A stretch of 64,000 nucleotides of DNA from Aselliscus stoliczkanus (GCA_033961575.1 CM066730.1:116649523-116713522); one strand, 5' to 3'; counted from the first letter of the stretch, positions 1-12,239 are shown. Program-made: numbers and translations. Notes: generated from the letters alone by a model not told the origin.

Positions 1-943
1 TGGGAGGGAAGAGGAGGTAAAAGACTTGGAGTAAAGTAAGGTTTTGAATAGGATTGAAAGAGCTTATGTTAGTATGATAGCAGTACAGTTAAATATTTTG
101 TGTGTGTGAACAAAAAAATGAGAGACTCTGGGCTCAATCTTGCATGAATATTAAGGATATGTTATTTAATATACTTTAATTTAGATATGAGTTCAAAGGA
201 TATTTTTATTTTGGATCTTATTGTCATAGTTTTGATAATTAGATAATTAGACCTAGGAATATGGTTTGACTGTAGGACTTAGGCTTACCTAAGGTGTTTC
301 TTGCGTTATATTATATACCTGCTTCAAAACCTTCTTGATGTCCTGCGGAATTCATTTTAAAACTCTTCTACTTGCTACTTCAGTTCCTGCACCATCTGTC
401 TCCACTTTTTCTGCTCACATTTTTTTCCTCACAGTCCATCTAATTGAATTATGCTGGTATGCTCAGCATCCCCACAAAGTCCCAAGTCCCATGCTCCCTT
501 CTTAGCCTTTCTTTCCCCTGTGCCCCTCAAATGTCCTCTGCTCAAGTTCTGCATATACTTCCGGGTTTCTGTCCTTTCTTTTTGAAGCAAATCTTCCTAT
601 TTCTGTAGCCAAAGTGACCTTGCTTCTCTAACCACCTAAAGAACTCCTAAAGGACTTTTCTGAACTCCTAAAGCTTTTGATGGTGGGGGCAATGTCATAC
701 GTGAGATCATACATGAAAATAAATGTTGAAAAGATGTAAAACCAGTTACTTTTACTTTAGAACTAGAAACCTACCCGACATTTAAGGACAAATTAATTCA
801 CAATTACCAAAAGTTTAATTTCTGTTGAACACACTCAGGATCAATTAGACATTGAATCTTGAATTGATAAATGATCATTGTAAGGAGACCTTTTATTTCA
901 TTGTTTTTTTTTACCCTCTTACTTTTTCTTTTTTACTTTTAAG
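1..943. other. MCOLN3 intron, left part (no gene seen)
   Basis: This stretch precedes the first MCOLN3 exon in the window and ends in a polypyrimidine tract with the acceptor AAG at 941-943. I see no coding exon in it and no repeat I can name. The exons encoding TRPML3 residues 1-76 must lie further left. Confidence 0.6.
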
Positions 944-1111
944 CTTGTCTTTTTTGGGCTAAGTAATCAGATGGTGGTAGCTTTCAAGGAAGACAACACT
1001 ATAGCATTCAAACACCTCTTCCTAAAAGGATATGTGGACCGAACGGATAACACTTATGCAGTATACACACAAAGTGATGTATACAATCAGATCATCTTTG
1101 CCGTGAACCAG
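944..1111 (+). CDS. MCOLN3: MCOLN3 coding exon: end of TM1 and start of luminal domain (residues 77-132)
   Basis: MCOLN3 encodes TRPML3, a proton-inhibited Ca2+/Na+ channel of early and late endosomes, autophagosomes and, in hair cells and melanocytes, the plasma membrane. The exon is 168 bases, phase 0 at both ends. It opens with LVFFGLSNQMVVAFKEDN, the end of TM1 and entry into the luminal polycystin-mucolipin domain, and closes with FAVNQ. The acceptor is a long pyrimidine tract plus AAG; the donor is CAG|gtaaat. The ATG at 971 is an internal methionine, not the start. Residue numbers assume 76 upstream residues as in human TRPML3; with that offset the total is 553 residues, the human length. 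Confidence 0.96.
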
Positions 1112-3294
1112 GTAAATCAAGCATATGCAATCTCTCTCTCTTTCTCTCTCTCTAAAAGATAGCTCAATGGAATTTATTTGATTTCCCCTTTCAGGGGTGC
1201 TTGTGCATTTCTTACTTGGGAAAAAGAACAAACTGGAAAATTATTAGCAATAATAGAAACTGACATTGAAATATAGAAGGGTGAACATTTCTGTAATGAC
1301 ATGTATAAATGACATGTATAAAACCACAAAACCATCAAAAAAATTTAAAAAAAAATATTGCCACCGAACTTTTACAAAACAGAAATTGAGAAAAGCTTTT
1401 GTTTAGTAACAGAGAGACAGAAACTTTAAAGACTTAATTAAAAGAAATCAGAGCAAGGCCTTGGCATGAAGGAAAGCCTCAAAGATTTAAAATTATTAAC
1501 TGTGACTCTGGTCCTACGTAGTCATTAAGTCTTCAGAGTATATACTTTCAGGGACCCTTAACACATAATGAGAACATTAACTTTGCTGAATGTATATAGC
1601 AACCAAGACTTGAAAGTTCATTTAAAAAATAAGTAAGGCCTCTATGTCATACATGACAATGATCTTATTGTAACATTGATTAACTTCCAAAAACAAAGTA
1701 AGCTTGTTTTTCATACAGATGAGTCAAATTCCTATTCTGAGTTTCTAATCAATTTGTTTTTGCTATAAACAGTATTTTTCTCAAGGTCCTAAATCTCTTA
1801 TTTTGTATGTATCATTGAAAGTGTTCTTGAAGTTAGTATTTCCAACCTGGGTTAGTTTGCAGGTCACATTTCGTAATTATTACAACTCTTGAAAAACTTT
1901 TATAGTGTAATCATGGGTCTTCATTATCTAGTGACAATTCATGCACATGAGACAGTAAATTGCTAGGACAAGGTATGTAATTATGGAACCAAGATTTTCT
2001 GTTAGCATTCTGGTTGTGAAAATTGGCCCCAAATTTACAGTAATAGAACCTGAGTAAGTTGTTAAACAGAATTATGTCCTACAATTTGTAAGGGAAAAAT
2101 AGTATAATGTTACAGATTGTCAGTTTTAAGATCTTTGTTTTAAGTTTAAGTTTCTCTAAAGCTACTCTGAACCAAATTGGTAATTTGTTCAGTTTTTTTT
2201 TTGAAGGTGGGGTATTAGAGGCAAGAGGTAAATAATTCATTGAATTCCTCCTAATTTACCTTTATTAGTAGGCTTAAAATTAGCTTTAAAAAATATAGTA
2301 TTATTTGGCATTGAGGCCATTCTGTTTTATCAGATTTCCATATTCTTCATAGAAATGCATGTATATTCCTTATCCTGGTATATAAGTAGATAATATTAAT
2401 TGGGATGGTTTTCCTTGGGCAAGTGATTGCCTACCATCTTTGATAGTACCAAGAACTATTGGGCATTTTTAGCGAAGGTAAAAATATTTTGATTACAATT
2501 TTCATAAATACCTAGAGTTTTTGTGGCTAATGAGGTCAGTTATTCTACTTGATTCCAGAGAACTGAAAGGGAAAATATGGGACTTTGTTTGCTGTAAGGA
2601 ATATCTTGATGGTTGAGGCGATAGTCACCAAGGAGAACTAACAGATAGGACAGTGGCTTCTCAGCTCTCAGAGCTACAATATTTATACCACTGATTAGTT
2701 ACCCTGAAGGGTTTAGCCCCCAGATGTCCTCTAACTAGATCATCCCTAGGGCTCATCCTGATCCAACACTGATTATAACAACATTATTTGTTTATTATAG
2801 ATGCTTATATGAATGTCAAAACATTATTTTAAGTTCTATCCTGGCTTTCCTCAACCATTTGTGAATCATCTTTACTGGGTTCCTGTCTTTCCCCTGTCCC
2901 TTAAATTTGGCCAGTCCTCAAAGGTTTGTCCCTTTCCTGCAGAATTTCCTCCACTATAGAGCTTCAGCCGGTGACTCCTAAACAGTTGCTCACACTGCTG
3001 CGTGCCAGACAGCTCACAAACACCTCAGAACCACCCTGTCCCAAGCAGGTTCATGTTCTCTTCCCACCTGCTCCACTGACCTATTTCTCTTTCTGATTAG
3101 TTGCTTAGTTGTAATGGCCTCGGGGTTTTAGAATCATTTATGCTTGCAGCTTAAGCACAGTCTATAAATTCCTACCTCTGGTTGACTTCCCTTCTTCTCT
3201 ACCCACTGCCCTACCACTTCTTGACTCTTTTTTAAAGGATTCACCTAAAATCACAGATTTGATTGCACAATACTTCTCACTCATTTTATATATA
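1112..3294. other. MCOLN3 intron
   Basis: Intron sequence. A short TC-rich microsatellite lies at about 1130-1152, just after the donor. The rest is AT-rich with no recognisable gene or named repeat. Confidence 0.5.
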
Positions 3295-3520
3295 TACAGA
3301 GGGTGCCAAAAAAGTGTACACACATTTTAGAAGGAAAAACTATTAAAATTGTAATACTCAATAAATACTGATAACAAAAGATGAATACAAGTCACATTTG
3401 ACTTCTGCAATTACAAGAGATGCTCAAAGTGGTTACCATCAGCATCCAGACACTTCTGATTGTGGTGAACTACTGCCTGAGCAACATTGACCAAAGTATC
3501 TACTTGTGTATATTTTTTGG
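3295..3520 (-). mobile_element. Mariner transposon 3' end with transposase C-terminus (fragment)
   Basis: The left boundary is a TA followed by a terminal repeat, CAGAGGGTGCCAAAAAA. Reading the minus strand, a frame ends at the stop complement 3411-3413 with CLDADGNHFEHLL, which resembles mariner-class transposase C-termini. The frame stays open to about 3520 and then breaks. The head and catalytic core are absent, so it is dead. Deleted relatives lie at 14632-14767 and 61309-61390. Confidence 0.75.
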
Positions 3521-4984
3521 TACCTCAGTATATGAATATGCATATATCTCAGTGTTTAGTGCCACAACATTTGATGTACTTATCCCAAGAAGGCAGAAGT
3601 ACATAATAGGCAGTCAGATTTTTGTGAATGAATAAATGAGCTTCAAAGGCTTGTTATATGTGTTAGGAGCAGGTAATCACAGAAGGACCACCAAGGAGCA
3701 ATGATTTTAATCTGCTTTACGTTGGGTGCCACATCACTCAGATTAGGACTTTAATGTCTTTTTATATTGTCTCCCAAAGGGTGACCTGGGACCCATGGAT
3801 CTGCATGACAATTTCCTTCTCTTAAGGCAGAGCTGCAGAGGCAAGTGGGGACAGATGCGTAGACTGATTAAAGGTCCACAGAGGCCACAGCCACTTAGGT
3901 GCCCCATCAGTCAATCCCACAAGTCATCCTTCTTCCAGCCATAGTCTCACACTACATTCCTCTCCCAGAGTCCTCTGACTCAGGCTGCAGAGCTGCCCTT
4001 TAGCTGGACACAGCCCTGCCACTTGCCCGTGACTATCCGGCTCTCGCAGGTGCTTAGACCACCACAAAGAGCCTTATTAGGACAGAAGGAGGTCTAGCTG
4101 TAGCGTAGCTTATAATGTTAGCAGTAACCTGCAGCCCTGTGCCTCTGATTAGTTGTGTTTCAAGATATTACAAGGTTTAAGACACACAGTTTCTGTGGCC
4201 AGGAGTTTCAGATCTTTAGGTAATTCCTATAAGGATTGCCTCACACATAGTGGGCACTCAGGAAGGGCTACAGGACCCTGTTTAGATATGACTCGACTTC
4301 ATGACTGCTGTGTGCCTTTACAGCTTTACCTCCCATCCTACACCCCACATTTCAGGCACACGGTCTACCTGGTACCTTGTATGTGTTAAATGATGTTGAG
4401 TTGGCTCCAACTCCTGGCAACCCTATGAACGAATGATGTCCACCATGTCTTGTCCTCAACAGCCCTGCTCTGCTCCTGAGGACTTGTTTATGTCTTCTGT
4501 TATAGAATCAATTCATCTCATGTTTGGTCTTCTTTTTTTCCTGCTTCCTTCTGTTTCCCACAGCGTGATTGTCTTTTCCAAAGTACCTTGTTTTCTCATG
4601 ATGTGGCTGAAGTACCTTACTGCGCTCAATATCTTTTACTTTCTTTTTCATTTGATGGACTTTTTACTTCTTACATCCTCTCTATCTCCCCACATAAAAA
4701 TACCAATTTAGTTCAGAGTAGCTTTAGAAAGACTTACTACATCTATTGCTCAGAATAGAAAAAAAATCTCCATCATTGTACTCTTCCTCCTACATGTAAG
4801 ACATAATGCTGTTTAATAATTTATCCATCTTACGTCTATTATTATAAATTTCTGGCCCATTTTTCCAATCCTAATGCTAATAGAAATCTAGGTGCCATAA
4901 TCACATATCTTGTCCTAGCAGTTTGCCATCTCACTGTGCATAGAGTAGCTCTAATAAATGAAGAGCCACTATCACATTATAATA
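3521..4984. other. MCOLN3 intron, unassigned
   Basis: Moderately GC-rich intron sequence. Open frames at 4153-4389 and 4433-4711 show no domain and look like chance. I recognise no named repeat. Confidence 0.4.
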
Positions 4985-6500
4985 TTTTTTTATCTCACCA
5001 TTAATCTGACAAATATTTGAGTACCTACTCTGTGCCTAATACCGTTCTAAGAGCTGTGGTGAGAGTGGTGGACTTGAGAAGTTCCTTGCCCTGTGGAATT
5101 TGCATTCTAAAGCAGGAGATAGATTTTAAACAAGTTTACCCAGCATCATTTGATTTCATATAATGATGAATGCTATGATGTAAAAGAAGGTAGCATAAGG
5201 TATTACAGTCCAGGGTGTTCAGAAAAGGCCTCTCTGAAAACATAAAGTCTGGGGAAGAATGTTCCAGGCTATAGGAGTAGCAACAGCAAAAGCCCTGCAG
5301 GCCAGAAAATACTGAATATGTTTAAGGAAATGCAAGAGGCAAGTGTGACTGGATCAGGTTTCTCAGGGCTATATGTACCCTATAAAGGAACACTGAAGTT
5401 GATTCTAAAAGAGACAGGAAGCTATGGGAAGGTTTTCAGTAGTGGAGAGACAGTAAATGTTAGCAAAAACTAACATTTATTCACTCAAATTTTTAGCATT
5501 TGTTATGTATCAGATATTACTTTTGGTACATGAACACAACAATGAACAAAGAAAAAGTCAAGGAAGTCATATTCTAATAGGAAGAAATTGGCAGAAAAGA
5601 ACTAAATAAAGGTATCATCTGTCAGTTGGTTATAAGTATACTATACCCAAAAAAAGAAAAAGCAGGAAGAGTGAATGACTGGAGGTGGTCAGGGAAGGTC
5701 TCTCTGATAAGGTGATAGGTGAGAACAGACAAAAAGAGTGAGGATGCAGCCAGTGGCTATCTCAGGGAAGAAGCTTCCATAGAGAAGAACGCAGAAATAA
5801 AGTCTTGATCAGGTTCACATTTTAGGTGTCACTGTTCTAAGGGTTTTACCTGTGTGAATTCACTTACTCTCTATAGCAATCCTGTGAGTTCTTTCTGAAG
5901 ACTGGACTGTGGTGAGAGTCCAGATTGCAAACAGGAAAACCAGGCTAACCAGGTGGGAGATGATAGTGATGTGGACCAAGGTGATAGCAGTGAAGGCAAT
6001 GAGAAGCGATCAGATTTGGGATATAATTTGAAAGTAATGCCTGATTTTCTGATGGATTGGAAGTGGAGTATGAAAGAAGGAAACTAAAGGATTATGCCTA
6101 AGTTTTAGCCCAAACAACTGATTGACTTATGGAGTTGTTTATTGAGAAGGAAATTATTGTAGAAGGAGCCTGGTTTTCTTGTTGGTCCATTTATGTTTAA
6201 GATTCCTTTTAGACACTGTAGGTGTCACATAGGTAGATTGGAGAGGTAAGGGCTGGAGATATAAATTTGGAAGTCATCAGCATATAGGTGATGTATAAAA
6301 CATGGACCTGGTTGAGATTGTGGAGAGAATATGGATAAAGAGATCGAAGACTGAATTCAAGGCACTTTAAGATGTAGAGATTGGCAAGAGGAGGATTCAG
6401 CTAAGGAGGCTGAGAAGGAGAAGTTTCTGTCCCAGAAGTGAAGGAAGGATCTCATGATGGGGAAAGGCACCATGGAAAAGTGAAGTTAGATGAAGACTGA
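4985..6500 (-). repeat. L2 LINE fragments, antisense
   Basis: The left end (about 4995-5110) is the reverse complement of the typical L2 3' end. It is followed by the L2 body signature 'aaaggcctctctga' near 5226 and a second, partial copy from about 5490 (aaggtctctctgata near 5695). Divergence is high, as expected for a mammal-wide LINE. At least two fragments are present. Confidence 0.65.
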
Positions 6501-7139
6501 GAACTAAGCATCAGATTTCATAACATGCTGCTTATTGGTGGCCTCGGACAAGGCCCAGCTCAGAATCAATTCCATGGGCCCATATTATAAATGATTTCCT
6601 TCATTTATCCTAGCATGTTTCACATTCATCTTTTAGTAGAATTATTTATCTATGTGTCCATCTAGCTAAATAATTAATTCCAAGAGACAGATACCATATC
6701 CTCATCTTTGTATCACCAATTGTGCCAAACAATATTGTTTACAATAACCTCTGAAATACTTAGTTTTTTGTTTTTCATCTACATGAATCCATTAAGAATT
6801 TTAAGTTAACAATTATTCCAAGATACCATAAGATTCTCATTTGCAAAACTGACATTTTATTTAAGTTAAAGGATTCACTAGGACAGGGGAATATTGCTAT
6901 GAAAGTGACTAAACTGTATTCTTGCAAAGATAAATATTTTTAAAATATTTGTTTTTTATAAAAAGTTTTGCTGGTTAGCTTGCCACAGTTGTATCCCTCT
7001 TCCTATATTGCACTAGTAAAGCAAAACTCTGACCTTACAGGAAATATGCCAAAGATAAATAAAATTTGTATTTACTTTGAATGTAAAAACCAGTTCCTGA
7101 ACATCATTCTTTAAAGGAGAAAAGAATCTCAAAAGATTA

Positions 7140-7260
7140 TGTGGTTTAAGCCTTTAATTTTGCAGATAAGGAACCAGAAACTCAGAAAGCCTATGACTTG
7201 CCTAAGGTAACAGAACTGACACTTGAACTCAGAAATCTGAGTTTTGAGTGCTTTTTGCCC
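7140..7260. repeat. MIR/L2-class ancient repeat fragment
   Basis: The pattern 'gataaggaaccagaaactcagaaag ... aaggtaacagaactgac' matches the degenerate gatgaggaaactgaggc / aaggtcacacagct core common to old MIR and L2 relatives. The family is not resolved. Confidence 0.45.
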
Positions 7261-7419
7261 CTCTGCTGTCCCGGTGCACAGTAGCATGTCACTTGCTCTG
7301 CATATCAGTGTGCATGTCGGGAACCTGCTAGTTTCAAAGTCAGGGAGGGAGGTGTATCATGGCATCACTTCAGCCCTGGCTGGCATTTCTATTTTCTGTT
7401 TCTTTTTTTTTGGTTGAAG

Positions 7420-7573
7420 TACTTGCAGCTACGCAACATCTCAATTGGGAATCATGCTTATGAGAGTAAGGGTACGGAGCAGTCTGGTATGATGATCTGT
7501 CAGCATTTCTACAAGCAAGGAAACATCTGTCCTGGAAATGATACCTTTGACATTGACCCACAAATTGACACTG
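7420..7573 (+). CDS. MCOLN3: MCOLN3 coding exon: luminal domain (residues 133-184)
   Basis: 154 bases, phase 0 in and phase 1 out; acceptor TTGAAG, donor CTG|gtaatg. It starts YLQLRNISIGNHAY and ends DIDPQIDT plus the first base of Glu184. Two N-glycosylation sequons are visible (NIS at 138 and NDT near 171). Cys159, one of the conserved luminal cysteines, is present. There is an additional cysteine, TGT at 7528-7530 (residue 169), where I recall tyrosine in human TRPML3. The matching MCOLN2 exon at 52851 is also exactly 154 bases. Confidence 0.96.
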
Positions 7574-7639
7574 GTAATGTTCTTCTGTAAGCTAGAATTT
7601 CTACTTTTTAACTCCTTGATTCATGTTGAAAATCAGTGA

Positions 7640-7960
7640 TTTCATATCCATGTTGTAATTTCAATATTGATTTGGTCTATGCAATATTAAGTCATCATAA
7701 GAACCATATAGGAGTTATTATGTGTCAGCCAGGTACTGTTCTAAGCCCTTTACTAAATAAAGATATTATCTGTCACTTTGTTATAAGTATAGCTCATGAT
7801 TCTTCAAAGAAACCCAAAACTCCATCAAGGTTATGTTTATTATTATCCCTATTTTATAGAAGACTAAAACATGGTTCAGAGTTAAGTGATATGGTCAAGG
7901 TAAAGCTGGTAAGAGGCAGTGTTGAAATTTGACCCAGGCTGTGTGTGCTATTAGTTGCTG
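7640..7960. repeat. MIR/L2-class ancient repeat
   Basis: The string 'gtgtcagccaggtactgttctaagcc' is followed by a degraded 'tattatccctattttatagaag' and 'gacccaggctgtgtg' core, a layout typical of old MIR- or L2-related copies. The open frame across it has no protein homology I recognise. Confidence 0.5.
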
Positions 7961-8747
7961 TATTCTACTCCCTCTCATGCTGGATAAGCCAGTTAAATAG
8001 GCAGATATCCTTACAAACATCATGCTTGCAAATTCTTGATGTATATAAAACACGATCCCCTTAATAGCATTTCAGTATTCAGTATCTTTGGGGATAGGTT
8101 GTGGGGTGGAATGAGAACCAGAACTTAGAACAGAACAACATATTCTTATTAGTAAAGTTATATTCGTGATTTGTACCTAAAACATTAGCTTAGGTCATTC
8201 AGTTAAAAAGTAAGTATTCAAATGCTTTCAACAATAACCACTGGCCATTTTTTTCTTTTTTTTGAGAGAGAGATAGTAAAGGATTGCAGCACTGATGTGA
8301 AAACCTTCTAATATACTATCTGCCTTTTTTAAAAAGTGCTTATTAAGGAAAAATAGTCAACATATAGTATTAAAAATAGATCTATTAAACTAAGAAAATT
8401 TTTTCATAGACACTGCGAATGATTCAAACCTATGTTTAAGATACAAAAAAGTGGGGAAGGACTCAAACCACAGGCTTAAAAAACGGGAAGGAAGATAGCA
8501 TTTTATATAAGATTAATGAGACAGAGTTCACATCTTTCTCCACTCCTGTCCACTGCAGTAACATAGCCACTTACGTCTTAAAAACAAATAAGTCCTTGTA
8601 ACCAAGTGGTATGGATGGATAGCCTTTAAAACCTTAATTCAGAAAAATACTAAAATAAGAATATCTAGTTTTAGATGTATTATCTTTTCAAGATGAAGTT
8701 TTATTAATTTTGGCTCCTATATGATGTTTCATTCATTTCTATGGCAG
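7961..8747. other. MCOLN3 intron, unassigned
   Basis: AT-rich intron sequence ending in the pyrimidine-rich acceptor of the next exon. No gene or named repeat is visible. Confidence 0.4.
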
Positions 8748-8832
8748 AATGTTTCTCTGTAGAGCCAGATGAATCTTTTTACATTGGAACACTAGAAGAA
8801 AATAAACTCAACTTAACGCTGGACTTTCACAG
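8748..8832 (+). CDS. MCOLN3: MCOLN3 coding exon: luminal domain (residues 184-212)
   Basis: 85 bases, phase 1 in and phase 2 out; acceptor GGCAG, donor CAG|gtgagg. It encodes ECFSVEPDE ... NLTLDFHR. Cys185, the likely partner of Cys159, is intact, and NLT is a further N-glycosylation sequon. Only 76 bases separate it from the next exon, so this is the shortest intron of the gene. Confidence 0.95.
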
Positions 8833-8908
8833 GTGAGGGAAATAGATGGGAGTGAAACTTATGTTTGTGTGTATATGTTTTCACTGCACTAAAGTCTCTG
8901 TTTTCTAG

Positions 8909-9005
8909 ACTTCTAACAGTAGAGCTGAAGTTTAAACTGAAGGCCATTAATCTGCAGACTATTCGTCATCACGAGCTCCCTGACTGTTACGACTTCACTC
9001 TGACT
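8909..9005 (+). CDS. MCOLN3: MCOLN3 coding exon: luminal domain (residues 212-244)
   Basis: 97 bases, phase 2 in and phase 0 out; acceptor TTTCTAG, donor ACT|gtaagt. It encodes LLTVELKFKLKAINLQTIRH, then HELPDCYDFTLT. Cys238 is conserved. The codons CAT CAC at 8967-8972 give two adjacent histidines (232-233), where I recall His-Gln in human. The homologous MCOLN2 exon (62070-62166) has the same length but ends in a GC donor. Confidence 0.95.
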
Positions 9006-9184
9006 GTAAGTGTGGGCTGGGCTGGATTTGGTTTTTGGTCTGAAGAAAAATTGTTTTATGTAGTTATAAGTTCCATCTACTTATTTTAAGGCATGATCGA
9101 ATATATTAAGTTGTTTCCACTTGAATGTGCATAGGGGAAACATTGGTACAGCTAGCTTTATTTTGTTATAACTTGTTTACTTGT

Positions 9185-9292
9185 TAATTATCTGTCTTCT
9201 ATGCCTCAGTGTGAATTCTATGAGGGCAGACACTTTGCCTCATTCATTGCTGTGTGTCCAGTACCAAGAACAGAGTCTGGCACTGTGTAGTA
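9185..9292 (+). repeat. L2 LINE 3' end
   Basis: The sequence 'attctatgagggcagacactttgcc ... cagagtctggcactgtgtag' is a diverged copy of the L2 3' terminus in sense orientation. Confidence 0.55.
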
Positions 9293-9789
9293 GTTCAAAT
9301 ACAAAAGGAGCAGAGTTTTGTAGGTTCTGTATGGTCAGCCTTTCGTAGTCTGTGGCTGTGGGCTTAAGGTCATTGCCAAGTGTTCTTGCTAACTGAGTTT
9401 CCTCACCATGAATGTTTATAGCCTTTGGGTTATTGCTCACAGTGCCTTCCTTGTGCTGCCTCTGAATGCTCTGGTTAGTTTCTCCCCCTTCAGCCCACCC
9501 TATCACGTCTGTATTCTCCACATTCCGGTTGTAAATGGAGCTATTAATGCTCTCTAGAGAGCACAAGATGCCTCTCATGTGAGTCTATCACCTCACGAGG
9601 ATCAGAGTCTACTGATATGGACATAGGCAGGAAAGCATTTTATACAACTTACCTTCATATGATCCAAATTTCTATTACTTCAGCTGTTGTTTGTATCAAA
9701 AGCTATATCCATGATACTCAACTAATTGTATAACTCCAGGCTTCCATCTAGCCTCATTTTCCTTCTGCCTGAAGGACCCCCTTTAACAT

Positions 9790-10450
9790 TTTTTTTGTAG
9801 TGCAAGTCTGCTGGTGATGAATTCTCTCAGCTTTTGTAAGTCTGAAGAAGTATTTTACCTTTACTTTTAAAAGATAGTTTCACTGGGTATAGAATTCTAG
9901 GTTGTTTTTTTCCCTCCTGTACTTTAAAAGTGTTGCTCTTCCAGCTTACATCGTTTCTGATGAGAAAAATCTGCTGTCTTCGTCATCATTGTTCTTCTTC
10001 ATGGGATGTGCTCTCCCTACTCAGGCTCCTTTTAAAAATGTCTCTTCATTTCTGAATTTAAAATTTTGATTGTGATATGCCTTGGTGTAGTTTTCTTCAT
10101 ATTTCTTGTGTTTGGAGTTCATTGAACATCTTGGTTCTGTGCGTTTATGGTTTTCATTATATTTGACATTTACTCAGTATTATTTCTTCAAATATTTTTC
10201 TGCTCTTCCCCCTCACTTTTCAGAGATTCTAGTTACATGTGTATCTGGGCACTAAAGTTGTCCCATAGCTCACTGATGCTCTCTTTTTTGTTTTATTTTT
10301 CAGTTTCTTTTCTGTTTCATTTTGGATAATTTCTATTGCTATGTGTTCATGATTCATTAATCTTTTTTGCATGTACTATCTAACCTGTTGTTAATTCCAT
10401 CCAATATTTTTTTTCTCTTTGTTTAAAGTATTTAGCTTCTTCTAAGCCTT
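9790..10450. repeat. Old L1 (L1M-type) fragment
   Basis: The phrases 'gcaagtctgctggtgatgaa', 'ttcactgggtatagaattct' and 'tatttcttcaaatatttttc' are signatures of old L1 copies. The ORF is degraded, and I could not settle the orientation. Confidence 0.6.
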
Positions 10451-11229
10451 GCTATGATATGATTGACATTAAGCCAAATTGACATTTAGTGAGTACCTAC
10501 AGTTTCTAAAGTTCTTTGTATGGGAAAAGCATGGCTTCTCCTTGGCAAGGATTTCTCACTCATTCAAATACTACTGAGCATCTTCCTTGTGTGAGGCTGT
10601 GGGCTGAGTACCTCCAGCAGCTACAGAGGTAGGCAGACACTGACAATATCCTTGGTTGCTTTTCAAGGAAAGAAGCTTACAGACCAATATGAGGAAACAG
10701 AGTAACCAGGCTTGTTAAATTTATTTGAAATCTTATATCTGATTACCGCACATGAAAAAACTTCAGTAAAACTCATTTAAATGACAGACTTTTGAAATAA
10801 CATTTTTTTTTCCATTACAACTTGAGGAGGAGGACACATATACACAAAAAGACATATTTTTGCCTTGCCTTTCCCCGCCCCTGATGGGGCAGGTGGAGGG
10901 AGCTAGAAGGGGAAAACAGTAGGACTACGGAAGCTGTTCTGCCATGGCCTTGTGTGCTTGATGCCTGGTGTCCTGAAATGGTGTCCTTGATGCAAGATAT
11001 TGTTGTCTATTCCCTGGAATACATCCTTTTTAATACATGTGGTTCTAGAGTGACTAAGAAACCTAGATCCAGAGGGAAAATCAATAAAACTCCACTTGAA
11101 ATGTTTTAAGACAGAAATAAGGAAACTCTGTGTTAGTAAGAATTGCAACTGCACTAAAAATCTATCCCTAGCTGAGGACCTGCTCAAATGTGGGAAAAAG
11201 CATAACTGTGCCAGCTCTTTAAAAAAAGA
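10451..11229. other. MCOLN3 intron, unassigned
   Basis: About 10540-10700 vaguely resembles an antisense L2 piece. The remainder, including the minus-strand open frame 10903-11250, shows no homology I recognise. Confidence 0.35.
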
Positions 11230-11450
11230 ATTATTATAGCTGGCATACAATATTATATTAGTTTCAGGGGTACAACATAGTGGTTACACATATATACCCT
11301 ATGATGTGATCACCACACTAAGTCTGGTGACCATGTGTCACCATGCAGTTACTACAGTATTACTGACTATATTGTCTGTGTTGTGCTCGTACACTACATC
11401 TTGTGGCTAACTTATTTTGTAACTGGAAATTTTGTACTAGCTCTTGCTAA
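11230..11450 (-). repeat. L1 3' UTR fragment, antisense
   Basis: The phrases 'tagtttcaggggtacaacat', 'gtgatcaccacactaagtct' and 'ttactgactatattgtctgt' correspond to the reverse complement of an L1MA/L1MB-like 3' UTR. A related antisense piece lies at 38555-38715. Confidence 0.6.
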
Positions 11451-11774
11451 TATCAAGACAACATCTAGAGGTACTTAGAATGGTAAGGACAAGGAAGTTC
11501 TCTTGTTTTGGAAGTTGTCCAGGGCTGGAATACTGTCCTAGAGACACAGGATTTTAGAGACTAAAAGGTCTCTATAGAAGATGTAGTTCAAACTTCTAAC
11601 TTCACAGAGAAATAGAGCAAACTTCCCAAAGTTGAATTGAGTTAGCGATAGGTCGGGGATGAGAATCTGGGTCTCCTCTCACATTGAAAGAGGTGTTTCC
11701 TAATTAATACATGAAGTTATCTTGGCTTAAAAAAACTATAGGTATGTTTTTGACCCTTTTTCTTTTCTTCACAG

Positions 11775-11874
11775 ATAACATTTGACAACAAAGCCCACAG
11801 TGGAAGAATTAAGATAAGTTTTGATAATGATATTTCCATCAGAGAATGTAAAGACTGGCATGTATCTGGATCAG
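11775..11874 (+). CDS. MCOLN3: MCOLN3 coding exon: luminal domain with pH-sensing histidines 252 and 273
   Basis: 100 bases, phase 0 in and phase 1 out; acceptor TTCACAG, donor CAG|gtaact. It encodes ITFDNKAHSGRIKISFDND and then ISIRECKDWHVSGS. His252 (CAC, 11796-11798) and His273 (CAT, 11859-11861) are both kept; with His283 they mediate inhibition of TRPML3 by luminal protons in published work. Cys269, the probable partner of Cys238, is present. Confidence 0.96.
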
Positions 11875-12239
11875 GTAACTGATGCATTTTATTAGTTTTC
11901 AAAAATGGTTATTAAATTACTAGTCCCAGAGACATGTGGAGCATTAAAAAAAAAGGCATTGTACCATTTCCAAGTCCCTAATTCTGTGCAAGTAGATCAA
12001 TTCATTGTAGCTATCCAATGTTCCAGGCAATACATAAATTATTAATAAGAGAAATGACGTTTTCTGTCATCATGTGTCCTCATTGGCCCACTCCTTACAA
12101 AAAAGAAAAAGCTTATAATCCTCCAGAAAAAAAAATCACTTATACCCAAACCAATATTTATTGAATTCTTACTGTGTAAGTATTCCCTCCTTCCTTTTTC
12201 TCATTTTAATATTTTAAAATATGTTTGAGATAGGCAGTA

